This document shows, in pieces, positions 12,621 through 23,539 of a stretch of 64,000 nt of DNA. This DNA comes from Pogostemon cablin (taxonomy: Eukaryota; Streptophyta; Magnoliopsida; Lamiales; Lamiaceae), in contig CM042982.1 of assembly GCA_023678885.1 (NCBI GenBank), positions 11,470,001-11,534,000 on the forward strand, read 5' to 3'. Below the pieces are notes generated by a model. The model saw nothing but the letters and a program-made list of their open reading frames with translations. It was not told the DNA's origin and searched no databases. The stretch's first letter is position 1; each line of letters opens with the position of its first letter. Position numbers and translations under genes: made by a program.

Positions 12621-13129
12621 GTTTTCTTAATCCATTACACACTTCAAGCTTAGAAACGAACATTAGGTACCAAAATAGAGCATAACTTCATCAAAATTCA
12701 ATCCTCAAACTTAACATTCATGAGTAACTCCGCAACTTCACAAAACACAGAACAAAACACCACTAAACATTAGGCAAGTTACAAAAAATCAACACATAAA
12801 AACCGGTTAAAGTTTAAAATATGCAGTAAAAAATTAACTCCCCTAACAAACGTTACAAAGAAACGATTATACTATCGGTGCTCATTGAGGTAAGTACACC
12901 ACACCCCCCAAACTTATTAGAAACTATAGTCGAAACTAAGTTTGCAAAGAGATGTAATTGCCGATAAGTAAGCACTTCAAATAGAAAAATTTCTTACTCA
13001 TACAAAAGAAATAAAGCAATAAAATGAGAGGGAAAGCCCCCCAACAGGAGCTCTTGTTTAACGTCGGAGAGTCACGACGGTACCAATCTAAGATAGGGTA
13101 TTTTCAAAAATGACACAAGCATCATCTGG

Positions 13130-14524
13130 CTATTTATAGTGCTTCAATTGATGCCCATTCGCCGCGATAATGTCTCCATCCTTGTCAATAAGCTCAAAAC
13201 TTCCCCCTCTACAGGCTCTATGAATCATGAACGGACCCGTCCATTTTGATTTCAATTTTCTTGTGAAAAACTTCAAACGAGAGTTAAAAAGTAATACCTC
13301 ATCACCTTGCTTGAACTCTTTGTATGAGATCTTAGAATCATCCCACTTATTCATCCTTTCCTTGTAAATCTCAGAATTCTTGTAAGCACGACTTCTAAAC
13401 TCATCAAGTTGATTAATGTGAGTCATCCTCAACTCTCTCCCATCCTTAAGAGACAAGTTCAACCTCCTCAAAGCCTAAAAAGCTTTGTGTTGGATATCCA
13501 CAGGCAAGTGGCACGGCTTTTCATAGACAATTTGGTACGGTGACATATCTAACACCGTCTTATATGCAGTTCGGAACCCCCATAACACATCATCGAGCTT
13601 CATAGCCCAATCTTTCCTATTGGTTCCTACTACCTTCTCTAAGATTTGCTTCACTTGAAGGTTAGAGACCTCCGCTTGCCCATTCTCTTGAGAATGATAG
13701 GATGTAATAACCATATGCTTGACACCATAATCCTTAAGCACCTTTTCCAGAAACTTATTGACGAAGTGAGACCATCACTCACTAGTGCTCTAGGAACTCC
13801 AAAGCGGGCAAAGATATATTTCTTCAAGAAAGATAAGACAGTCCTTGAATCATTCAAGCGAGTAGGAATGACTTCCACCCACTTAGAAACATAATCCACA
13901 GCTAAAAGGATGTAGAGAAATTCATTAGACGGAGGAAAAGGCCACATAAAATTGATCCCCCACACATCGAAGATCTCTACAACAATGCTCGGTTGAAGCT
14001 GCATCTCGTCTCTCCTACTTATATTCCCTATACACTGACATCTATCGCATGATGCCACATAGGTTTCACAATCTTTAAACAAAGTAGGGCAATAGAGAGT
14101 GGATTGAAGTACCTTGGCTGCTGTCTTTTGAGCTCCGAAGTGTCCCCCGGTCGGTTGTGCATGGCAAAACTCGAGAACACTCTCCATCTCTATCTCGGGC
14201 ACACACCTACGGATGATAGAGTCTATGCATATTTTGTAAACAAATGGATCATACCATATAAAAGTCTCAACATCTCTTTTGAATTTGGCAAGTTGATACC
14301 GGTTGAGATCTCTCGGAATTTCACCCACAGCAATGTAATTGACATAATCCACATACCATGGATTAACCCCTTGTGCAGCAACCACACATACTCGTTCAGC
14401 CCCTTCAATGAACACAGCCATAATCTTCTCATCCGGGAACATTTTCTCAATATAATCGAAAGAATCATCACAATGTCCTCTTGTCTCTAACCTCGATAAG
14501 TGATCAGCCAATACTTCTCCGTAC
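13130..14524 (-). pseudogene. Athila integrase, broken
   Basis: Integrase inserts the retrotransposon cDNA into the host genome. The minus-strand frame from 14511 starts MADHLSRLETRGHCDDSFDY and carries a His2Cys2 zinc region (GGHFGAQKTAAKV followed by CDRCQ), then the catalytic core. The usual first catalytic Asp in the GIDFMGPF-type motif is Asn here (GINFMWPF). After LVSDG the frame shifts; the core resumes in a second frame at 13741 (GVKHMVITSYHSQENGQAEV) and reaches MSPYQIVYEKPCHLPV. A stop near 13472 separates the C-terminal part (13130-13471), which ends NGHQLKHYK, typical of Athila. At least two frame breaks and the Asp-to-Asn change make it inactive. Confidence 0.9.
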
Positions 14525-14597
14525 CTTTCTTATCTCAGATCTCCAAATCAAACTCTTGAAGTAGAAGAATCCATCTTATGATCCTCGGCTTCGTCTC

Positions 14598-16712
14598 CTA
14601 CTTCTCCATCAAGTACCGAATCACAGAGTGATCAGTGTACACTATAGTTTTTATGCCAATCAAATACTGTCGAAACTTATTGAATGCATACACCACAACT
14701 AAGAACTCTTTTTCAGTCATAGTGTAGTTCTTTTGTGCTGCATCAAACGTCTTACTCGTATAGTAGATGGCGCAGAACTTCTTCTCCCTCAGCTGCCCAA
14801 GAACCACTCCAAGTGCTACATCACTTGCATCACACATAAGTACAAACAGCTGAGTCCAATCCGATGTGATCAAGATAGGTGCAGTAATAAGAACCTCTTT
14901 CAAAACTTGAAAAGCTGTTAGACATTCATCATCAAAAACAAAAGGAACATCCTTTTCAAGCAAATGAGATAAGGGCTTGGAGTATTTCGAGAAGTCTTTG
15001 ATAAATCTTCTATAAAATCCGACGTGTCCAAGGAAGGACCGCACTCCTCTTTCATTGGCAGATGGTGGAAGCTTCTCAATTGCCACCACTTTGGCTCTAT
15101 CCACCTGCAATCCCTTGGCAGAAACATGATGCCCAAGAACAATCTCATCTCTCACTATGAAGTAACACTTCTCCCAATTCAAGACAAGATTAGTTTCTTG
15201 ATATCTCTTCAACACAGTAGCAAGGTTAGATAAACAAATATCAAAGGAGGAACCAAATACAGAAAAATCATCCATGAACACCTCCATGATCTTCTCTATC
15301 AACCCATCAAAAATTGCCATCATGCATCGCTGAAAAGTAGCAGGCGCATTACACAATCCAAATGGCATCTTTCTAAAAGCAAAAGTCCCGTACGGGCAAG
15401 TAAAAGTCATCTTTTCCTGATCCTCAGGAGCAATCATGATTTGATTATAACCCGAGTACCCATCCAAGAAATAATAGAACTCATACCCTGCGAGACGATC
15501 AAGCATTTGATCCATGAAAGGAAGGGGAAAGTGATCTTTGCATGTATTTTCATTCAGTTTCCTGTAATTGGTACACACACGCCATCCCGTTGGAATCCTA
15601 GTAGCTATTGCCTCACCATCTTCAGTTTTCTTAATAGTCATGCCCCCCTTCTTAGCTACAACATGCAATGGACTCACATGGGGACTATCACTAATAGGAT
15701 ATATAATACCGGTATCTAACCACGTTAGGATTTGCTTCCTAATCACCTCTTGAATCGTTGTATTCACCCTCCGCTGATTTTGGATACTACTATTAGCCTC
15801 ATCTAACAACCTTATCTTATGCATGTAATATGAAGGATTAATGTCTTTCAAATTATCAAGAGACCACCCAATCGCAGACTTGTACTTTCTAAGAACATCT
15901 AACAACTCCTCAAGTTGATCATCATCAAGGGAAGAAGATACTATTACTGAATATTTTTCATCATCACCAAGAAAGGCATACTTCAAGTGTTCCGATAATG
16001 GTTTCAGCTCCTCTCTCTTTTCTTCCATCGGAGTGATCTCTCGATCCAACAGCAAGTACTTCCTAGTCCACTTTACTTCTTCAAGCTTAGTGTTCTCCAA
16101 TGCATACCTGTCATCACCTAAAGCCAATAAGTTTTCAAGATATTCAATACATACCTCATTAGAGAGACCATCAAGCTCCGTAGTGGGATAAGTAAAAGAC
16201 TCCATCAAGCATGTCTCAAGAGGGTCCTTAGACTGGATCAAAGACATATCTTCCTTCATAATCTCCTCCACCACATCAATACTATGACATTGAGACTCCA
16301 TGGGCATCTTCATTGTTTTATCAAGGTTGAATAACATCTCTTCTTTATCCATACGCAACCTTAACTCCACCTTTCGAACATCAATCATGGCCCCAGCAGT
16401 GGCAAGGAAAGGTCTCCCCAAGATAAGAAGGATATTATCCTTGTCATCATCCATCTCAAGTACAAGAAAATCCACAGGAAAGACTAGTTTCTCCACTTTG
16501 ACAAGAACGTCTTCAATGATACCTTTTGGAAACGTCATCGACCTGTCCGCCAATTGTAGAGCAACTGTTGTAGGAGATAACTCCCCCAAATCAAGCCTTT
16601 GAAAGATAGACAATGGCATCAAATTGATGCTTGCCCCAAGATCGCACAAGGCTCGTCGTGTCGGCCCTTTTCCAATCTCACACAAGATAGTGAAACTTCC
16701 CGGATCCTTCAT
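14598..16712 (-). CDS. Athila protease, reverse transcriptase and RNase H (open 704-codon frame)
   Basis: One open frame keeps three pol domains. Residues about 20-130 are the aspartic protease, with active site LCDLGASINLMP and the later ILGRPFLATAGAMIDV. Residues about 330-560 are the reverse transcriptase, with KLNENTCKDHFPLPFMDQML, CPYGTFAFRKMPFGLCNAPA and the catalytic box VFMDDFSVFG. Residues about 620-704 are RNase H, with MCDASDVALGVVLG and YTDHS. The frame ends at a TAG after YLMEK where related elements read on towards integrase, so the polyprotein is cut there. The first ATG is internal to the polyprotein and is not a real translation start. It is the best-preserved coding part of the element. 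Confidence 0.92.
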   Translation of the reverse strand: MKDPGSFTILCEIGKGPTRRALCDLGASINLMPLSIFQRLDLGELSPTTVALQLADRSMTFPKGIIEDVLVKVEKLVFPVDFLVLEMDDDKDNILLILGRPFLATAGAMIDVRKVELRLRMDKEEMLFNLDKTMKMPMESQCHSIDVVEEIMKEDMSLIQSKDPLETCLMESFTYPTTELDGLSNEVCIEYLENLLALGDDRYALENTKLEEVKWTRKYLLLDREITPMEEKREELKPLSEHLKYAFLGDDEKYSVIVSSSLDDDQLEELLDVLRKYKSAIGWSLDNLKDINPSYYMHKIRLLDEANSSIQNQRRVNTTIQEVIRKQILTWLDTGIIYPISDSPHVSPLHVVAKKGGMTIKKTEDGEAIATRIPTGWRVCTNYRKLNENTCKDHFPLPFMDQMLDRLAGYEFYYFLDGYSGYNQIMIAPEDQEKMTFTCPYGTFAFRKMPFGLCNAPATFQRCMMAIFDGLIEKIMEVFMDDFSVFGSSFDICLSNLATVLKRYQETNLVLNWEKCYFIVRDEIVLGHHVSAKGLQVDRAKVVAIEKLPPSANERGVRSFLGHVGFYRRFIKDFSKYSKPLSHLLEKDVPFVFDDECLTAFQVLKEVLITAPILITSDWTQLFVLMCDASDVALGVVLGQLREKKFCAIYYTSKTFDAAQKNYTMTEKEFLVVVYAFNKFRQYLIGIKTIVYTDHSVIRYLMEK

Positions 16713-16715
16713 CTT

Positions 16716-19041
16716 CTATGGCAGCTTCCTTTGGATGATAGAGCTGTAATTTTCAGACAAGTTTACCATCTCAACTCCATTCAAGGTTCTCTTTTTCAAT
16801 AGTATATCCTTAAGGAAACGGGCATAGTATGGCATCTCAATTATCGCCTCAGAAAAAGGAATACTCAAGCTTATCTTATTCATGATATCTGAAAACCTCT
16901 TGAACTTTTCTTCCAATCCCTTCTTCACCAGCCTACAATGAAACAGCGGAGGTATCTTTGTTTTGGGAATACCTCATTCATCACGCTTGACCTTCTTCGC
17001 TTTATCCTTCTCGGCTATCAACCTCTTGGCTCTTTCCCACTTTTTCTCAGCTACAATCTAAGTATTTTGCACATTCAGAACCAATGGAGTAATGTTTACA
17101 TCACGAAGAGTATTCGGTGAAGAAACAGATGCAGTACGAGGCAATTCGACCTGGATTCGACCTGAAGATCTGAACAAATCGGGCACATAGTGGTCAAATT
17201 GATCTTCTGGAACACGATTCTCCCTCTGTCTCTGTGATTCGACCTGGATTCGACCTGAAGGTCTGGTCAAATCAAAGTTCCCCTGGTCGAATCGACTCAC
17301 TGTGTGATTTCTGCCCTCCGATTCAACCTGGGTTCGACCTGAAGGCCTGGTCGAATCAATAGACTGCTGGTCCAATCGGGCTTCTAATAAAATAGAGTGC
17401 TCTGGACGGGTGGATTCGATCTGGATTTGATCTGAGGGCCAAGTCAAATCAACTTGATGTTGGTCGAATCGTGCTTCTGATAGACCAGAGTGTTCCGAAT
17501 GGGTTGATATGACCTGGATTCGACATGAGGGCCAGGTCGAATGGACTGGACATTGGTAGAATCAAGGCTCTTTTACTTCCAGATCACATCCAGTAGGCTA
17601 ATTCGACCTATCCTGTTGGATTCGACCTGTGGTGTAGGTCAAATCGGGGTCGAATTGAGCACTTTACATCTCTAATTTTTATTCTGGCCTCATCGGTCCC
17701 TCATACTGTGTTCCAGACCTCAATGTAATGGCGTTGCAGGACTTTGGATTCTCAATACTTTGAGACGGGAGCTTCCATTTCTCAATAGTTTGAGAGAGGT
17801 TGTTAATGCTACCTGCCATCTCCCCCATCAACAATGTAAGGTCCTTCACTTGCATTGATAAATCCTCATGGTTTGCATCAATCTTCTTTTCTAACTTGGC
17901 CTCAAGAAGATCCACTCTAGCATCATTCCTAGCCATGTACCTGTTCACCGTATCCTCGAAACTTGGCTTTCCTTCTTCTACTTTCGCACCCGGATCAACA
18001 CCCATCGGAGGTTGAATTGCATTGTTAGGATTACTCCATGAAACTCCGTCCTCCTAGGCTGTTGATAATTACCCGGGGGTCCACGATTGTTGTAGTTCCC
18101 TTGGTAATTCCGGTTGCCCTGATTTTTATACCTTGTTCCTTGTATACTTTGGCCCATAGCATAATTTGCTTTTTTCATATACTCTTGGATCGTTCCATCA
18201 TTCATAACTTCTTACTGCATGATAGGTACGCACTGAGATATATCGCTGATTTGCTTTTGTTGAGACTCTAGTAGCTTGTTGATATTCGACAAGCTACAGA
18301 CGATCTCATCTTCTCTACTTGTTTTCACCATAGCATGTTCAACATTAGCCACTTTTCCAAGGACGTAAGTACCTTTAACTCTATCAGTTGGCCAATCTTT
18401 CGAGTTCATCGAAATATCTTCAAACAACTTCTCAGCCTCTACGGATGACTTAGTAAGCAATGCTCCATTAGAAGAAGCATCCAATAACACACGTGAATCA
18501 CAGTCCAATCCATTGTAGAATATGCTGATATATTAAGCTTTAGATAACCATATTGAGGACACTTACGAAGAATGTCCTTGAATCTGTCCCACACTTCATG
18601 AAACTTCTCTCCACTACCGATAACAAATTGGTTAATATCTTGCTTCATCTTGAACACCTTTGAGGGTGGCATGTATCTCTCAAGAACTTCAACTTCAATT
18701 GCTCCCAAGTAGTATATTCAACTGCATTAATAGTGTCGTACCAATCCCTCGCCTTTTCAAATAATAAGAATTTAAACAAGAGGATCTTCCGTGCATCTTC
18801 ATGATCTCCTAAGTCTTTTTGAGTACTTGCATAGCCCAAGAACTTGTTTAGATACTGCCGTGGATCCTCGAAAGTCCCTCCTGAAAAGGAGTTCTTTTCT
18901 ATCATGCTAATAAGAGCGGGATAAAGATCGAAATCCGTATTAGCCCCTCTCGCTCCTAGAAGCCCAAAGTGTCAAGCCCCGTTATTCTTGAAGACTTCAC
19001 GGATGGCCAGATTATCCAGATTGGCCCTTTTGTTGGCCATG
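16716..19041 (-). pseudogene. Athila gag, broken
   Basis: Gag forms the virus-like particle. In element orientation the remnants are: a start near 19041 (MANKRANLDNLAIREVF) with a TGA soon after, the capsid-like core FDLYPALISMIEKNSFSG at about 18905-18930, then RDWYDTINAVEYTTWEQLK, YMPPSKVFKMKQDINQF (18640-18700), and further pieces to 17679 in at least four frames. The C-terminal linker crosses the TCGA motif array (17130-17660), which adds repeated RPSGRIQVES-like peptides. The frame from 16928 (RFSDIMNKISLSIPFSEAI) is the gag-protease junction typical of Athila. Multiple stops and frameshifts make it non-functional. Confidence 0.85.
17130..17660. repeat. TCGA-centred motif array inside the gag-pol linker
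   Basis: Repeats of the form GATTCGACCTGGATTCGACC followed by GAAGGYCTGGTCGAATC recur at roughly 90-120 bp. In the minus-strand frame at 17058-17447 this gives repeated RPSGR(T/I)QVES peptides. The nucleotide motif is shared with the element's LTRs, so DNA rather than protein may be what is conserved. Confidence 0.8.
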
Positions 19042-19229
19042 TCGACTGTCACTTCTTCCAAATTAACTTCGGTTTCAGATTCAATTGTTTGTGAATTTAT
19101 CACGACAACTTCAACTCCAAGGTTTAGAGCTTCAGTTGGATCTACGTTCTTATTCTTACTCTTCTTCTTCTTCTACTTCCTTGATGATGCTCCGATCTCA
19201 GGATTATATGGTTCTAATTCACCTTTCTG
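19042..19229 (-). other. Athila leader between 5' LTR and gag
   Basis: Short leader. Directly after the LTR (minus strand CAGAAAGGTGAATTAG) there is no TGG-type primer-binding site, so the leader may be altered, or the primer may be unusual. Confidence 0.55.
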
Positions 19230-21410
19230 TGTTAGTTGTCGTATAGGAAGCATGAGATTAGGGTTTGTATATGTGTGAATTATCGATAAATCCTATGTGC
19301 TTTGTCGATGAAATTAGTGAGTAATCGTTGATAATTAAACACCGAATGACACACACACGGCTGGACTGTAAGAGGCAATCAACAAACTGGAAGGCTTAAT
19401 TACTGTCGCGCGAGCACGACGGGGCTGGAGGCTTGGAGTGCTAGGCTGGACAGTTGACAGAAGCATTTGGTGAGTGCGATTGTTGGCAGCAACGATGATC
19501 ACGAACTGACGGCGGCTGACCAAAAGCAACGCGATGGCACCTGGCGTGAGAGGGCACGTTGTTGCGCGTGCATGGAGGGACCTTGTCGGCGCATGGCGGC
19601 GGCTACATGGACTTGATGTCACTAGCAATACTCTCGGTAAGTGGCGACGCTGACAGGTGGTGACTGAACAGACGACGGACGGCATTTGTCCTGGACTGAT
19701 GATTTTGGGCAAATCTCTGCAAGTTTCGGGCGGGACCATGAGTGTTTCGGGCGGGTCTGTTACCACTGCCGTTGACCGGCGTAATGGCAGAGTCTGGTGT
19801 ACGATGACGTGTGATAGGCATTTTCTCAACACACAATTAATTTCCAAGTATGAAGGATATCAATCGTAGTTTCAAAGGTGACCAAGTTATATATCGAACC
19901 CAAGGGATGGATAAATATCAATTTAATTATGTTCTAGTAAACTAAAATTATGTTGAAAATTATAATGGTTTTGATTTGAAGAGTAAGTAACAGTTAATAA
20001 TTAAGATAACAATTAAAAATAACAAGACGAAGAGAAAAGTGAGTTGTGATCAAGTAAGATAGTAGGTAGTTCGTCAGGTCATCCAATTTTACTTATAAAT
20101 TCATATTTTCGTGTGACGGTGTCCGACTCTGCCTTGTGGTTTATGGACGCATCACTAAACCATGCAAATTCACTTTATAGACACAAGTAAATATGCGTAT
20201 GATATGTGTTAATATCCTCGGAGAAAGATGTATACTTTACCCCCCTTTCTAGGTACTATCATAATTATTTCCCGTGCACTTAGTACTCTAACCCGATTTG
20301 ATCTTACTTTATAGGTACTATAAAGTTATACTCTTTATCCTACTTATTAACCCGAATATGATTCAATTAACAAGTATTCTTATAAGATAGTTCTAATGAG
20401 ACTTCGTAATCCCTTCACTTAGAATTATAACAATAAATCTTGCCCAGCAGTGAATGCACTCAATCAATAACAGAGTTATGTATTCAGACTCTATACAACA
20501 ATTATTGATGCACAAAACGACCGTGAGTATGGATTAAAAATGCGCAATCTTATATAAAATAAACCACAAGTAGTGTTGTACGGAGTTTACACACGAAAGA
20601 CAAATTAACTCATGAAACCTTCATAACCCTAGAACTACCGAAGCGGCTCTAGCCCATGATTGATCTAAGAACAATCATGGTTAGTTGGACCGATCTTACT
20701 TGAATCTCCACCGGAACTCTGTCACAGCCCCTCCGGATGACGGACGATCGATCTCCTCCCAACTCTACGTCTCCACGTCTTGGTTCTTCAATGAATCTAG
20801 ATCCTTCAATTCTCTGTTGCATAAACCTTCTTTTATACTTGTAATCATGTCTTCTGGGCTTGGAATGGGCTTTTTAAGTGATCACACGCATTGACGGTGT
20901 AAAAATACGAATATGGTAAGTTCCTGAGCATCGATTCGACTTCAACAACAGATCAAATTGACCACCACAAGTCGAATCGAATCAGCTTACTATAAGTCCC
21001 AGGCGTTCGATTCGACCAACTGCCCTGGTCCAATCGACGCGACGAGATCGAATCGGCATCCCAGCCAATCGATTCGAACTTGATTCGATCTAATGCCCAA
21101 GTCAAATTCTATTGTGTCGAATCCGCCTTTTGTACAAGTTGTTGCCAATTCGACCTGAAGGGCTGGTCGAATTGACCTCCTTCAGGTCGAATCGAACTCC
21201 TGCTTAACCCAAATGGATGCCTTTGACTTTCTTTCTTCAGTATTCAACACTTCCACTCCGATATCTTTCGAAAAACCACTCAAATAGCTCCAACAGCATC
21301 TGATTCATGCCTTTTCACAATATTTATCGGTTTACAATCGATTTCAACCTTCAAACATTCCATAATAGCACAAATTCAGACGCAATATTTGTGAATTAAC
21401 ACACTCATCA
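19230..21410 (-). repeat. Athila 5' LTR
   Basis: Direct repeat of 8849-11054, with TG...CA ends and ACGTG immediately outside. It carries the same GC-rich part (about 19400-19820) and the TCGA motif array at about 20930-21190. Transcription of the element would start in this LTR on the minus strand. Confidence 0.92.
20930..21190. repeat. TCGA-centred motif array in the Athila 5' LTR
   Basis: Counterpart of 10555-10860, with one section shortened and several motifs mutated by transitions, so the array has decayed independently in the two LTRs. Confidence 0.75.
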
Positions 21411-21415
21411 ACGTG

Positions 21416-22723
21416 ATGGCGCGGCTTCACGTGTGAGCCACCGATGCGGAACCAGGCGACGAGTCGAAGCAGACTAGTGAGTTTTTGAGCAGCTTCTGGT
21501 TGAGTCCGAGGCAGCTTCTGGGCAAGTTTTTTCTACAGCCAGGGCCGGACTAATGCCTCCTCCGTTAGGGTCCAGTTCTCCTTGCACTGTCTACCGTGTT
21601 TTAGCGATTGGCGGCAGGTGTGGCTGAAGTCGACCGACTGTGACTTGATGGCTATCGGACAATGCTGGCCATGCCATTAAGCACATGGCATCGGGGATCA
21701 GTCGTGCGTAACAAGAAGGAGGAGACGAACAGAATCGGGAGGTAGCTTGAGGCATCGACTGTTCAGTCGGCGACACAAACTGTTGATGCTGCCGGCATGA
21801 CTGGGTAGCGTCTGGCCGTGAGGGGTCAAGACAAGGTAGAACACGACATTCTTGTGGGGGACAAGGCCATGGTCGTGTGTTTATCGTGCCCAGCACGTTA
21901 GCGGGGTATGGCAATGGGCATGACTTGGTTTGGGCCTTGCACGTGTATTGTGAAATTGTTGTTTTGGGCCAGCTGGGCACATTTTCTTGATTCACCATTT
22001 ATGCACTTAATTCATGATATATATAACTGTTTTAATTGTTATATTTGACGATTATTATTATATATGCTAGCATGTTCTATGTGATTTTTTTTTTTTAATT
22101 ATTTAAAATAGAAGTATGCTAGGACGTGTATTTTATTTTTTAAATATTATATGCATGTTAAAAACTCTCGGTGTTAAATAACTAAGTGGGTGAGGGGATT
22201 GGTAATTGATTCTCGTAGCCTCCATTATTGGTTTGTAAGTGATGTGAGTAAACTTGTGCGTTGGCAATAGGGCCTTCCTCTATATCGGATGAGTTTATTC
22301 ATAGATCACTAGTACAAACTTCATTATGATGATCGTAGGAAGTTATACGTGCGCGTGTGTACTTCTCTATCTGTAAGGCACACAAGCTTGGGCCGCGGAC
22401 TTATGATTAAATAATGGTTTACACTTAGGTGTAAATAATAAGTATCCTCCCCATCGGAGTCACAGCTGTTATTTACATGACTAAAGAGAAACCGACTATT
22501 AATTATTTTGTCATAAAATTAGGTTGACGAATGAAATTAATGGGTAAAATCTTCTTTTGTAAATATTTGGGTTTGTATACGTCCACACTATCGTAGCACG
22601 CAGACTCACGGTGCTTGTAATGTTGGTGAATTTTATTTTATATTGTTTTGAGGGAATCAATATAAATTGATAAATTCGAAGTGTTTGATCTGTTTATTTA
22701 TTTATGATTCTCAGGATTTTCAA
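21416..22723 (+). other. Copia leader sequence between the Athila insertion and gag
   Basis: Continues the Copia internal region after the ACGTG target duplication. The first 500 bp are GC-rich and the rest AT-rich. It is unusually long for a Copia leader and has no credible ORF; the 135-codon minus-strand frame at 21591-21998 shows no family features. Confidence 0.5.
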
Positions 22724-23520
22724 ATGGAACTCAACTCACCTTCTGTTATACTTAAAGAATACAAACTTACAGACACAAATTATGTTGACTGAAAATGAAA
22801 CATGGATATTATTTTAACTGCTGAAGATTATATCTTTGTTCTCACTGAGGAATGTCGTCAGGAACCTACTGCTGCCTCTACCGAAGAGCAAAGAGTTGTT
22901 TATAATAGGTGGGTCAAAGCTGATAGGATGGCTAAGTGCTATATTTTGGCTTCTATGTCAAATGTACTTCAGACTCAGCATCAAGCTATAAACACCGTCT
23001 ATGATATGATGCATAATCTTAGGGAACTCTTCAGGCACCAGAGTCATCCTGCTAGGTCGAAGGGCATGTCTGTACTGATGAACACCAAAATGGCTGAGGG
23101 CACTTCCGTAAGGGAGCATGTCCTTAGGATGATGGGCCAACTCAATGAGTTGGAAGTTCTTGGAGCTGAAATCGATGGGGAAACCCAAGTCGATATCATA
23201 CTCCAAAGCTTGCCTAAGAGTTTTGAGCAGTTTCGCCTGAACTACGGTATGAACAAATATTTGTACACATTGGCGGAACTTCTGACAGAACTTGTGGTAG
23301 CGGAAGAACTGTTTCGTCTTGCTCCTCAGGTTCATGTTGCTGAAAATGCTGCTCATCCTAGGCCGAAAGGCGGTAGGAATAAGAAGAAGCAAGGAAATTC
23401 AGCACCGGTGAACCAAGTGAAAGCAAAGGCCAGTGCGGTCAAAAAGCCTAAAGGCAAGTGCTTCAAATGAAAGCAGCCGGGACACTACAAGGCCGACTGC
23501 CCTCTTCTGAAGGGGAACAG
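22724..23520 (+). pseudogene. Copia gag, broken
   Basis: Gag (UBN2-type) binds element RNA and builds the particle. ATG at 22724 gives MELNSPSVILKEYKLTDTNY, then two TGA stops within four codons interrupt what is otherwise a standard start. The open part (22802-23470) has MDIILTAEDYIFVLTEECRQ, LQTQHQAINTVYDMMHNLRE and LPKSFEQFRLNYGMNKY. The nucleocapsid CCHC zinc knuckle is recognisable, but its second Cys codon is TGA (CFK-stop-KQPGHYKADC). Confidence 0.9.
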
Positions 23521-23539
23521 AAATGGTAAGTCTTATATA

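Larger units (their letters stand above)
11055..13129 (-). other. Athila region between pol and 3' LTR, no coding ORF
   Basis: About 2.1 kb lies downstream of integrase in element orientation. Athila elements often carry an env-like frame here; no such frame of useful length is open. It contains a TCGA motif array (12300-12620), two short repeats with AGGCACTACCCC near 11630-11685, and a second G-rich purine tract (minus-strand AAGTTTGGGGGGTG near 12905) just after pol, which may be a relic or secondary polypurine tract. Confidence 0.65.
8849..21410 (-). mobile_element. Athila-lineage Ty3/Gypsy retrotransposon, complete but mutated
   Basis: LTRs of 2206 bp (8849-11054) and 2181 bp (19230-21410) flank a minus-strand gag, protease, RT, RNase H and integrase. 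The LTR begins TGATGAGTGTGTTAATTCAC on the element's own strand, typical of Athila elements. A perfect 5-bp target duplication ACGTG lies at 8844-8848 and 21411-21415. The LTRs differ by several per cent by eye over the first 120 bp, so the insertion is not recent. A polypurine tract adjoins the 3' LTR. No TGG-type primer site is visible next to the 5' LTR. Gag and integrase carry stops and frameshifts, while the protease-RT-RNase H frame of 704 codons is open. Confidence 0.93.

Noticed and set aside
21591..21998. 135-codon minus-strand ORF in the Copia leader
   Set aside because: No domain, biased composition from local GC richness, and it lies within a retrotransposon leader.
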